Source: Sunxiuqinia sp963677175 (GTDB taxonomy: Bacteria; Bacteroidota; Bacteroidia; Bacteroidales; Prolixibacteraceae). Taken from it: a stretch of 64,000 bases of DNA. The stretch is from positions 1,674,001 through 1,738,000 of the forward strand of contig CAXXES010000004.1 in the NCBI GenBank assembly GCA_963677175.2. Direction: 5' to 3'. Below, piece after piece: positions 10,112-19,352 of this stretch. The position numbers and the translations under genes were made by a program. The stretch's first letter is position 1, and the number at the start of each line of letters is the position of its first letter. Under the pieces are notes generated by a model. The model had not been told where the DNA came from, made no database searches, and saw only the letters and a list, made by a program, of their open reading frames with translations.

Positions 10112-10381
10112 CCTTTGTTAACTATCAAACTAAATGCAATGTATACTTGAGACCAATTTTGCAAAAAAAGTTGCGTATTCAAAGGAAAATCTTGTTTTCA
10201 TTTACTTCATACCGAATAAAAATGAAAGGTGTTATATAACGCATTAATTAAAAGAATACTAAAGCTCATTTTTTTTATTTTTAGACCGACGAACTTAAGC
10301 CTGATGATACAATGGATAAAAATTCTCAATTTGTCTTTCAAAATAATCATATCTAAACGAATAATCTAAAAATCTGAATTT

Positions 10382-11704
10382 ATGGAAAATCTGAATCAAA
10401 AAAGACTTTTTATCGCCAGTTGTCTGGCCTTGTTGGTAACCGCAATTACGTTTGCAATCCGGGCAAAAATTGAAGGTGTTTTTTCAACGGACTATGGCTT
10501 AACCAAAGAGCAGATTGGCTATGCGTTTGGTCCGGCGTTCTGGGGTTTTGCACTGGCTATGTTTTTTGGAGGTTTCATTATCGATCTGGTGAAAACCAAA
10601 ACAATTGTGTGGTTGGCATTTGGCATGCACTTCGTGGGAATTATCCTCTTGTTGCTGGCTCGCGACATGACTTCGCTGTTTATTGCCAATGTCTTTATTG
10701 GTTTCGGAAATGGTAGTGTTGAAGCCGCATGTAATCCTCTGGTGGCTACTTTATTTCCAAATAACAAAACCAAAATGTTGAATCGCTTTCATGTCTGGTT
10801 TCCAGGAGGAATTGTCATTGGCGGCGTATTGGCCTGGCTGGTCATGGATATAGCGGGTTTGCGTTGGGAAATCCTGGTTAGCTTACTGTTTCTTCCGCTG
10901 GCTATTTATGGTTTTCTGTTCCTTGGACAAAAAATCCCTGAGACGGAGCGCGTAACCAGTGGTGTTTCCTATAAGGAAATGATGCGAAATATTGGCGCTC
11001 CATATACCATTATTTTAACTGTTCTATTGATGATTTTAGCTGCTTCAATTCCTTCACTCAGTTTGAATTTTGACAGTGCTTGGCCATATATTATTGTTGG
11101 GATCATTGTTGTTCTGGTTGTTGTTGAAGGAAGATTGGTTAATAAAATTACCCTGCTGTTTCCCTTGGTGCTGTTTGCCATGTTGTTAACCGCTTCCTCT
11201 GAGTTGGGTACAACGCAATGGATCAATGCCTTGTTGATGACTAACGGTATTAATCCGATGATTATTCTGGTTGTGGTTACCGGAATTATGGCTGTTGGTC
11301 GCTATTTTTCGGGTGGATTAATTCATCGCTTAAATCCAATTGGTGTTTTGTTGGGCTCAGCCGTCATTTCTGTGGGCGGCTTGCTTTTGCTTAGCATTTC
11401 GAGTGGTGCGGCCATGACGCTGGGAGCCGCGGCTGTTTTTGCCGTTGGCGTTTGTTACTTTTGGCCGACCATGATTGGAGTGGCGTCAGAATACATTCCC
11501 AAAAGTGGAGCTTTGGGTATGTCTATTTTGGGTGGAGCAGGTTTTGTGGCCACGTCCATGGTACTCCCAATTATGGGAAAATCTATTGAAACCGCCGGGC
11601 CGCAAATTACCCTTCGTAACATGTCGGTTTTGCCACTTATCTTAGTTGTTGTTTTTATCGTTCTTTATCTGCTTGTTAAAAAGAAAAAGACGACTGCACT
11701 ATAA
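10382..11704 (+). CDS. Major facilitator superfamily transporter
   Basis: 440 residues with about twelve hydrophobic helices. The first half carries GYAFGPAFWGFALAMFFGG, FIGFGNGSVEAACNPL and a RFHVWFPGG stretch like those of sugar/proton symporters of the FucP/NagP type seen in Bacteroidota. The second half has an extra long hydrophobic stretch near residues 200-275. The substrate is probably a sugar or other polar nutrient (inference). The 5' leader of about 270 bp is AT-rich and shows no hairpin. The next gene is a sugar dehydrogenase-like lipoprotein, but a 208-bp gap with a repeat array separates them, so they are not clearly one operon. Confidence 0.8.
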   Translation: MENLNQKRLFIASCLALLVTAITFAIRAKIEGVFSTDYGLTKEQIGYAFGPAFWGFALAMFFGGFIIDLVKTKTIVWLAFGMHFVGIILLLLARDMTSLFIANVFIGFGNGSVEAACNPLVATLFPNNKTKMLNRFHVWFPGGIVIGGVLAWLVMDIAGLRWEILVSLLFLPLAIYGFLFLGQKIPETERVTSGVSYKEMMRNIGAPYTIILTVLLMILAASIPSLSLNFDSAWPYIIVGIIVVLVVVEGRLVNKITLLFPLVLFAMLLTASSELGTTQWINALLMTNGINPMIILVVVTGIMAVGRYFSGGLIHRLNPIGVLLGSAVISVGGLLLLSISSGAAMTLGAAAVFAVGVCYFWPTMIGVASEYIPKSGALGMSILGGAGFVATSMVLPIMGKSIETAGPQITLRNMSVLPLILVVVFIVLYLLVKKKKTTAL

Positions 11705-11770
11705 AAAGAAAGAATAGCCAAGGGTGATTAACTGAAGGTATAAGGCTGTTTCCAATAGGTTCCGAACGAA

Positions 11771-11851
11771 ATTATAAGTTAATGTTTCCAAAAGATTAAC
11801 TTATAATCGTGGTGGCATTAAGTTATAATTTCCGAAAGATTAACCTATAAT
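11771..11851. promoter_or_regulatory. Phased array of four 13-mers upstream of the dehydrogenase
   Basis: Four related 13-mers lie here: ATTATAAGTTAAT (11771-11783), ATTAACTTATAAT (11795-11807), ATTAAGTTATAAT (11817-11829) and ATTAACCTATAAT (11839-11851). The first is the exact reverse complement of the second; the third and fourth each differ from the second by one base. The spacings are 24, 22 and 22 bp, about two helical turns. The array ends about 60 bp before the ATG at 11913. There is no T tract, so a terminator for the MFS gene is unlikely. A regulator binding site cluster is the best reading (inference). Confidence 0.55.
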
Positions 11852-11912
11852 TGCAGCATCTTAAACAAATCAAATATTGCCTTGTTTTTTTTCAAAATAA
11901 AAAATCTAATGT

Positions 11913-13211
<1,299 letters not shown>

Positions 13212-13240
13212 CTCTATTTATAAACGAAAATTTATACGTA

Positions 13241-13699
13241 GTGAGGCAGTTCTCTTTTTATTCAACTTTTATAATTTTACTCGTAATCAGTTCCTGTAAA
13301 GGCGAAAACTCTTCCAATAACCATCCACGTGACGTTGAAAGCTCTGAAAAATCTTCCAGTTTGGATGATGCTCAACCGGTAGTTGAAACGCACCCGGGTA
13401 AAGCCGTCTATCAAAAATATTGTTTGACTTGTCACCAGCCCGATGGTTCAGGTGTTCCCGGCATGTTTCCGCCGCTGAGTCCGAATGAATGGATTGCGGA
13501 TCAAGATAAGATGATTGAATTGATGCTTAACGGACAAAGTGGAGAAATTACCGTGAATGGCCAGATTTATAACAACTTAATGCCAACGCATGATTTTTTG
13601 TCAGATCAGGAAATTGCTGATGTGATTTCATATGTCCGATCGAGTTTTGGAAATGATTTGGAGCCGATAAGCAAAGAGGAAGTCGCAGCTGCTCGCTAA
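13241..13699 (+). CDS. Lipoprotein class I cytochrome c
   Basis: 152 residues from a GTG at 13241, chosen because it gives a proper lipoprotein signal (FYSTFIILLVISSC); the upstream extension of the frame overlaps the dehydrogenase gene and is not signal-like. A low-complexity linker (about residues 20-50) precedes a single haem-binding CLTCH motif. The conserved MFPPLSPNEWI segment and a late LMPTHDFLSDQEIADVISYV provide the methionine ligand and C-terminal helix of a cytochrome c of the cbb3-subunit/alcohol dehydrogenase type. It probably accepts electrons from the dehydrogenase immediately upstream. Membrane-anchored in the periplasm. Confidence 0.85.
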   Translation: MRQFSFYSTFIILLVISSCKGENSSNNHPRDVESSEKSSSLDDAQPVVETHPGKAVYQKYCLTCHQPDGSGVPGMFPPLSPNEWIADQDKMIELMLNGQSGEITVNGQIYNNLMPTHDFLSDQEIADVISYVRSSFGNDLEPISKEEVAAAR

Positions 13700-13743
13700 A
13701 ATGGAAGTGACCCTTGCCTGATAAGTTGACCAGCCTGCGTTTT

Positions 13744-14047
13744 CAGTTGTCATCGTCTTCAAAATCCGGCACTGGATTCCCATTAAGCCTAGCTAAACTG
13801 TTTCGGCCACGCTGCGATCTGACGGTTCTCAACGGATGGGAATTAGCACGTGGTCAAACCCCAAGTCGGCAATTTGCTTCAGATAAGCACCCTGAAATGG
13901 ATTGCCCCAAGCTTTTTCGCTTGGGGTTTCAAACATATTGACCAAGTTAATTCCCCGGCCAAGTTCCGCATTTTTTTCAAAAGCTGGCGATTGCGAAAAA
14001 ACCGACTTGGCAAGTACGAATAGAATAATGATAACCGTAATTTTCAT
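13744..14047 (-). pseudogene. Remnant of a glycoside hydrolase family 5 gene
   Basis: The minus strand starts well: ATG at 14047, a signal peptide (MKITVIIILFVLAKSVFSQ), then ELGRGINLVNMFETPSEKAW and IADLGFDHVLIPIR, the N-terminus of GH5 cellulase-like enzymes. An in-frame TGA at 13829-13831 stands where the family has Trp (IPIRW), and EPSDRS continues after it. About 30 bp further another stop follows, and a different frame then reads LARLNGNPVPDFEDDDN before a TGA at 13744-13746, which looks like a C-terminal tail. The roughly 250 residues of catalytic barrel are missing. A decayed, internally deleted gene is the likely explanation. Confidence 0.7.
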
Positions 14048-14103
14048 GATTGATTTGGTTTACGGGGAGCGGGTTACCTCTGGTTTCATCAGCTCCCATA
14101 AAA

Positions 14104-14832
14104 TTACCTGTCTAGGGGAACGGGTTGTCCTTGAATAGCAAAACGGGCAAAAACTTTATAATTCAGTTTGATTTTTTTAAAGGAGATTGCTGGTTCTTCT
14201 GCCACTTCAGCTTCATCCTGAAAGGACGCGACACCTCTGATCATCATTTTTTCACCAAAGGGCTGGCTATAGTTTTCACGTTCCTGAATAAATAACGCTG
14301 AACCAACTTGCTGGTCAATCGCTTCGAGCAAATAGGACGCCTTTTCCCTGGCATTTTTGATTGCTTTTATTTTGACTTCCTTTTTGAAGTCTTCCATCTG
14401 GCTGTGGTCAACTCGCTGAATGTAGGCGTTGGCGACATCAATTTCATCCAGAATCTCCCAAACATCGGCCAGTTCTTGTGTTGAACTCACTTCAAGGATG
14501 TAGTTTTTCGAGGCCAGCACATCCTTATTTTTCCGTTTGATGGTTACATAGTCTGCATCAGCATCAGCCAGCGAAAGCTTTGTCAAATCGAATTGGTTGA
14601 CTTTCAGATGCTGTTTCATTTTCTTTTCCAAATCTTCAATATTGATTTTAGTTTTACCATCATACCGTTCTTTCAAGGTGAATTGAAGAAAAATCTCGTC
14701 CGGAACGATTTCCAGCTCACCTTCGCCGGTCACTTCAATATAAGGTGTTGAATGCAGTGGGTTGGGTTCTGTTTGTGCAAAACTACTTACCGAAAAAAGA
14801 AGGAGGATCAAAACTAGTTTACTTGCTTTCAT
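14104..14832 (-). CDS. SIMPL (DUF541) domain periplasmic protein
   Basis: 242 residues from the ATG at 14832, which begins a clear signal peptide (MKASKLVLILLLFSVSSFAQ); an in-frame ATG 33 bp upstream would only add a non-signal leader. The mature part starts PYIEVTGEGELEIVPDEI, the hallmark opening of SIMPL/DUF541 proteins such as YggE and BP26, and includes the conserved AIKNAREKASYLLEAIDQQVG helix. Members form periplasmic oligomers and are linked to stress tolerance; the biochemical activity is unknown. It is transcribed away from the nuclease gene and follows the GH5 remnant. Confidence 0.88.
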   Translation of the reverse strand: MKASKLVLILLLFSVSSFAQTEPNPLHSTPYIEVTGEGELEIVPDEIFLQFTLKERYDGKTKINIEDLEKKMKQHLKVNQFDLTKLSLADADADYVTIKRKNKDVLASKNYILEVSSTQELADVWEILDEIDVANAYIQRVDHSQMEDFKKEVKIKAIKNAREKASYLLEAIDQQVGSALFIQERENYSQPFGEKMMIRGVASFQDEAEVAEEPAISFKKIKLNYKVFARFAIQGQPVPLDR

Positions 14833-14947
14833 GATTGATAATTTTATTGTTTCTAATGAATTCATTTTTATTAATTTGTTTCAATGGTTGAAAAATCTTT
14901 TCTGGTCGGCTAAATTTAAGTATTATCTTTAACAAAAATAATTCTGT

Positions 14948-17785
14948 ATGATACCATTTTTAACGCAAGTTGCCCGCTATTTATATTTAACCTACGGTTC
15001 TGACCTTCACCGGATTTCGCTGGTATTTCCGAGCCGACGCGCCAGTGTTTTCTTTCATGCCTATTTGAATGAATTGGTGAAATCGCCCATCATTGGACCC
15101 GAAGCGATCACGATTGATGAATTGGTTTCACGGATGTCGGGAATGCAAATATCAGACCAGATTAGTTTGATCCTGCATTTACACCGGGTTTATGTTTCTG
15201 AAACAGGACATGAGGAAAGCCTGGACGATTTTTTCTTTTGGGGCGAAATCTTGCTCAATGATTTCAACGATATCGATAAGTATCAGTTGGATGCGAAAGA
15301 TTTGTTCCAAAACATTAAGGACATCAAAGAAGTTGAAACCCGCTTTGACTACCTTACGACAGAGCAGAAAAAAGCGATAGAAGCATTCTGGGGAAATTTG
15401 GGACGTACGGAAGGTTCGGTGAATCGTGAGAAGTTTATGGCCGTTTGGAATAAGCTGCCAGTCATTTATAAGCGTTTTCGAAATGAGTTGTTGGATAAGA
15501 ATGCCGGATACACGGGGCTGGTTTATCGCGAGCTGATTGAGAAAAATGAACGCGACAAGGTTGCCTTGCCGGAGGGCGATCAGTTTGTATTCATTGGCTT
15601 TAACGCGTTAAATCGTTGCGAAAATAAACTGTTCAAGCAATTTCAATCGGCTGGGAGGGCCTTGTTCTTTTGGGATTTCGATGAACAGTTTTTGAAAGAT
15701 CCGGCGCAGGAAGCCGGCCTTTTTGTCCGTCGCAACCGAATTGAATTTCCAGCTCCTGAAGAATTTATACTGGATGAAGGCGTACAGAAAAAACAGAAAA
15801 TTAGCTTGGTTTCGGTTCCGGGACAAGTGGCGCAGGCACAGGTAATCCATCATCCCACCTTGTTTCAGGAAGAGATTAAAGCCGATCGGTTTGACGATAC
15901 GGCTCTGGTACTTTCAGACGAGAGTTTGCTGGTTCCGGTTATTTCCTCTGCTGGGTCACGCTTTCGAAAAATCAATATTACGATGGGCTATGCCCTTCAA
16001 AATACACCTGTTTACAGCTTGATTTCGCTACTGATTGATTTGCAGAAAAACAGTCGAAAACTGGATGGCGAGCCCGCTTTTTATCACCGTCCGGTGCTGG
16101 CTTTATTAAAGCACCAGCTGATTGCCAATGATGAAACCAAGGGCTTGGTGTCTGAAATCCGGAGTAAGAATAAAATCCATGTTCGACAAAATGATTTGAA
16201 TCGGAATGAGTTATTGAGTTTAATTTTTTCACCTCAAACAAACTGGAAAGCTTGTGCTGATTATTTGATGGAAATTATCAGGAATCTGGGGTTGCGCTTT
16301 TCCGGTGCCGAAAATGCGCCCGTGAAATTGGACGGGGAATATTTGTATCAGGCTTATCTGTCCATTCAACGCCTGGTGGATACGCTGGATGAATTGGTTG
16401 ATCAAAAAATCTCGGTGGCTTTGTTTTTCCGGTTACTGATTCAGCATTTGCAGCGGGTTTCCATTCCGTTTGAAGGTGAACCCCTAACCGGCTTGCAGGT
16501 AATGGGATTTTTGGAAACACGCTTGCTGGATTTTAAAAAAGTGGTGCTTTTCTCGGTCAACGAAGGTAAAATGCCCAAGTCAACACCAGTGCATTCGTTT
16601 ATTCCCTACCATCTGCGAAAAGCTTTTGGGATGCCGGCTTACGAGGAGCACGACGCCATATATGCTTATTACTTTTATCGCTTGCTGCATCGTGCCGAAG
16701 AAGTGGTACTGGTTTATAATTCGGCCACCGATGGATTGAATTCGGGTGAAATGAGTCGGTATCTTTTTCAGTTGAAATATGATTCTGAAGTTCAGCCTAA
16801 GGAGTATTATTTTGATTTCAATTTTAAATCATCGGGTAATGTGCCAATCTCCATTCCGGCCACAGTAGCGCATCAGGAAAAATTACTGCGAAATTACACC
16901 ACACGTAAGCTTAGTCCAAGTGCACTAAACACCTACCTCGATTGCAAGTTGAAATTCTACTTCAAACACATTGCCTTTATCAAAGAATCGGAAGAGGTGC
17001 TAGAGGATGTGGATCCGCGTTTGTTTGGAAATTTGTTTCACTACGCCATGGAAATGCTTTACCAGGATTTTGTTGGCAAGGAAGTGCAAAAAGATCATTT
17101 AAAGGCTTTGCTGGTCAATAAAGCTAAAATTGAGCAGGTGATCCGCGCTGCTTTTGCCAAAGAATATTACAAGGACAAGGATTTGAATGAGGTGAGGATA
17201 AGCGGTAAAAATATTCTGGTGAAGGATCATTTGGAGACTTATCTGCACCAGTTGTTGTTGAATGATTTGGCATTTGCTCCATTTAAAGTCATCGCGTTGG
17301 AAGGCAAATATGAAGCCGCGTTTGATTTGCTGGTGGGAGAGAGGATGCAACAAATCCAACTTGGCGGAACCATTGACAGGATCGATGAGACAGTTAATGG
17401 TACGCGCATCATTGATTATAAGACTGGTCGTAATTTGAAATTGAATTTTAGAGAAATCGGTCAGTTTTATGAGCGCAATAAAAGTGGTCGCCCCAAGGAG
17501 ATTTTTCAGACCTTGGTTTATTCTGAGATTTTCAAACGCTCAACCGGAGCAAGCAATTTGTTGCCCACGATTTATAAAATTGATGATTTCTTTGATGATG
17601 AATTTCATCCAGAAGTGATTTATGGAAACGATCTTTTGAATTACCAGCAGATTGGGGAGCCTTTTTGCGAAAGTTTGGATGAATTGCTGGGTGAAATGTT
17701 CGGCACTGGTCATGTTTACGATCAAACTGAAGACGATCGAAAATGCCGCATGTGCCCGTACAATGTGATTTGTCGCCGCGGTTAA
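14948..17785 (+). CDS. AddB/RexB-like PD-(D/E)XK nuclease with iron-sulfur cysteines
   Basis: 945 residues. The N-terminus (LVFPSRRASVFF, ITIDELVSRMSG) matches the inactivated helicase-like half of AddB-type proteins. The C-terminus is a PD-(D/E)XK nuclease of the Cas4/RecB type: LSPSALNTYLDCKLKFYF (Cys near 665), GNLFHYAMEML, GGTIDRIDE (Asp near 811) and RIIDYKTG. Three further cysteines, CRMCPYNVIC at about 932-941, complete a four-cysteine 4Fe-4S set. The expected job is double-strand break processing with an AddA helicase-nuclease, but no AddA gene is in this window. The stop overlaps that of the convergent trmD by 4 bp. Confidence 0.85.
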   Translation: MIPFLTQVARYLYLTYGSDLHRISLVFPSRRASVFFHAYLNELVKSPIIGPEAITIDELVSRMSGMQISDQISLILHLHRVYVSETGHEESLDDFFFWGEILLNDFNDIDKYQLDAKDLFQNIKDIKEVETRFDYLTTEQKKAIEAFWGNLGRTEGSVNREKFMAVWNKLPVIYKRFRNELLDKNAGYTGLVYRELIEKNERDKVALPEGDQFVFIGFNALNRCENKLFKQFQSAGRALFFWDFDEQFLKDPAQEAGLFVRRNRIEFPAPEEFILDEGVQKKQKISLVSVPGQVAQAQVIHHPTLFQEEIKADRFDDTALVLSDESLLVPVISSAGSRFRKINITMGYALQNTPVYSLISLLIDLQKNSRKLDGEPAFYHRPVLALLKHQLIANDETKGLVSEIRSKNKIHVRQNDLNRNELLSLIFSPQTNWKACADYLMEIIRNLGLRFSGAENAPVKLDGEYLYQAYLSIQRLVDTLDELVDQKISVALFFRLLIQHLQRVSIPFEGEPLTGLQVMGFLETRLLDFKKVVLFSVNEGKMPKSTPVHSFIPYHLRKAFGMPAYEEHDAIYAYYFYRLLHRAEEVVLVYNSATDGLNSGEMSRYLFQLKYDSEVQPKEYYFDFNFKSSGNVPISIPATVAHQEKLLRNYTTRKLSPSALNTYLDCKLKFYFKHIAFIKESEEVLEDVDPRLFGNLFHYAMEMLYQDFVGKEVQKDHLKALLVNKAKIEQVIRAAFAKEYYKDKDLNEVRISGKNILVKDHLETYLHQLLLNDLAFAPFKVIALEGKYEAAFDLLVGERMQQIQLGGTIDRIDETVNGTRIIDYKTGRNLKLNFREIGQFYERNKSGRPKEIFQTLVYSEIFKRSTGASNLLPTIYKIDDFFDDEFHPEVIYGNDLLNYQQIGEPFCESLDELLGEMFGTGHVYDQTEDDRKCRMCPYNVICRRG

Positions 17786-18459
17786 TCTTTCAGCAAATCA
17801 GGCCGTAGGAGTTTGGTGCGTTCATAAGCTTGTTTTTCTTTCCATTCATTGATTTTCCGGTCGTTGCCGCTGATCAGCACTTCGGGCACTTTCCATCCAT
17901 TGTAGTCGGCTGGCCGGGTGTAAACAGGCGGGCTTAGCAGATTATCCTGAAAAGAATCTGTCAGGGCCGAGGTTTCATCTGAAATCACACCTGGAATCAA
18001 CCGGACAATACTGTCGGTTATCACTGCTGCGGCCAGCTCTCCACCAGTCAAAACATAATCACCGATCGAAATCTCGCGGGTGATCAGGTGTTCGCGAACG
18101 CGTTGATCGACACCTTTATAGTGTCCGCAAAGAATCATGAGGTTTCCTTTTAATGACAGTTGGTTGGCGATTCCCTGTGTAAACTGCTCGCCATCTGGGC
18201 TGGTGTAAATAATCTCATCGTACTTCCGCTGAGCTTTTAGATGTTCTATCGCTGCCTCAATGGGTTGAATGGTCATTACCATGCCAGCGCCGCCGCTAAA
18301 GGCATAATCATCGGTTCGCTTGTGTTTGTCGGTGGAAAAATCACGGATATTATGCATGTGTATTTCAACCAAACCTTTCTCTTTTCCTCGTTTGATGATG
18401 GAGTGATTAAATGGGCTTTCCAACAATTCCGGAAGTACGGTTAAAATATCAATGCGCAT
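17782..18459 (-). CDS. trmD: tRNA (guanine37-N1)-methyltransferase
   Basis: 225 residues, the usual length for TrmD. The N-terminus MRIDILTVLPELLESPF, the SAM-binding trefoil knot region with LILCGHYKGVDQRV-type sequence (here LMILCGHYKGVDQRV) and IGDYVLTGGE, and the late PPVYTRPADYNGWKVPEVLISG are diagnostic. It methylates G37 in tRNAs and prevents frameshifting. Usually trmD sits with rimM or rplS, but here it stands alone. A good promoter lies close upstream (18476-18504), giving a leader of only about ten bases. Confidence 0.97.
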   Translation of the reverse strand: MRIDILTVLPELLESPFNHSIIKRGKEKGLVEIHMHNIRDFSTDKHKRTDDYAFSGGAGMVMTIQPIEAAIEHLKAQRKYDEIIYTSPDGEQFTQGIANQLSLKGNLMILCGHYKGVDQRVREHLITREISIGDYVLTGGELAAAVITDSIVRLIPGVISDETSALTDSFQDNLLSPPVYTRPADYNGWKVPEVLISGNDRKINEWKEKQAYERTKLLRPDLLKD

Positions 18460-18475
18460 GGTTCTGAATTTTGTG

Positions 18476-18504
18476 CAAAAGTAACAACATTTCGTAAATT
18501 CAAA
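18476..18504 (-). promoter_or_regulatory. Bacteroidota-type promoter of trmD
   Basis: On the minus strand TTTG (18504-18501), 17 bp, then TACTTTTG (18483-18476), matching the TTTG...TAnnTTTG sigma-A type consensus of the phylum. The -7 box ends 16 bp before the trmD ATG. Confidence 0.6.
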
Positions 18505-18696
18505 GCGGCGAATTTACAATCAAGACATCCAGATACTTGAATAAGATGACATAATGGCTTTGTTTTTAATTCGAATCGGTAATTGTGACTTGTTTTAGGT
18601 GCGTGGTTTAAATTATTTGTCCGATTTTTGTTGCTGGAATAAATCTTGAAATGGGACAGACTGAAACAAATAAAATGGTATAAATACAAACAATTA

Positions 18697-18702
18697 GGAG
18701 GA
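18697..18702 (+). promoter_or_regulatory. Consensus Shine-Dalgarno of hsp20
   Basis: AGGAGG sits 8 bp before the ATG at 18711. Such perfect sites are uncommon in Bacteroidota, whose ribosomes mostly do not rely on this pairing, and the other genes in the window generally lack one. Confidence 0.7.
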
Positions 18703-18710
18703 AATAAATT

Positions 18711-19169
18711 ATGAAATTAGTTAATGTTAGTCGTCCGGTTTATCAGGCAAATCCAATGGATACTTTGTTGAATGATTTTTTCAAGGCCAATTGTACAAGC
18801 GATCGTTTAGAAAAGGAAGAATTAGCTTATTCTCCGTCAGTCAACGTACTTGAAAATGATACTGAAGTTGTTCTGGAACTTCTTGTTGCCGGCTATTCCA
18901 AAGATCAAATTCAGCTTGCTGTTGAGAATAATGTTTTAATGGTGAAGGGTGATTTTGATGAAAAAGAAGAATCAGCAACCGAAGACACCAACGAATTGAA
19001 ATATTCACACGTTGAATTTGAAAGGAAAAATTTTGAAAAAAAGTTCAGGCTTTCCGATAAGTTAGATCAGGAAAAGATTCGTGCCGAAGTTAACAACGGA
19101 ATACTTAAAGTAACCTTGGATAAGAGAAAAGAAGCGATTCCGGTTAAGCGTAAAATAGAGATTGGATAA
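18711..19169 (+). CDS. Small heat shock protein (Hsp20/alpha-crystallin)
   Basis: 152 residues. An N-terminal arm (about 1-40) leads into an alpha-crystallin domain (about 42-140) with PSVNVLENDTEVVLELLVAG, a FERKNFEKKFRLSDKLD strand and the family motif NGILKVTLDK. It is an ATP-independent holdase that keeps unfolded proteins soluble in the cytoplasm. Unlike most genes here it has a full AGGAGG Shine-Dalgarno 8 bp before the ATG, which suggests strong translation. A perfect palindromic terminator follows. The gene is monocistronic. Confidence 0.95.
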   Translation: MKLVNVSRPVYQANPMDTLLNDFFKANCTSDRLEKEELAYSPSVNVLENDTEVVLELLVAGYSKDQIQLAVENNVLMVKGDFDEKEESATEDTNELKYSHVEFERKNFEKKFRLSDKLDQEKIRAEVNNGILKVTLDKRKEAIPVKRKIEIG

Positions 19170-19196
19170 TTTCAAATTATTTGAAGTAATAAGCAG

Positions 19197-19228
19197 ATGC
19201 CACTTGATCAAGTGGCATTTGTTGTTTC
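19197..19228 (+). terminator. Terminator after hsp20
   Basis: A perfect 22-bp palindrome (19197-19218, half-site ATGCCACTTGA) followed by TTGTTGTTTC. It folds into a stem of about nine pairs with a GATC loop and lies 28 bp after the stop codon. Confidence 0.7.
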
Positions 19229-19352
19229 TAAATGGATGTTTTTCTTACTTTATTGCTGATTTCTTTGAGTATTCGTACATTATATTCTATTTTCGTATGC
19301 GAAAGGGATCCTAGTTCTCTGATAATTACTTAGTAATTTAAAAATTTATTAC

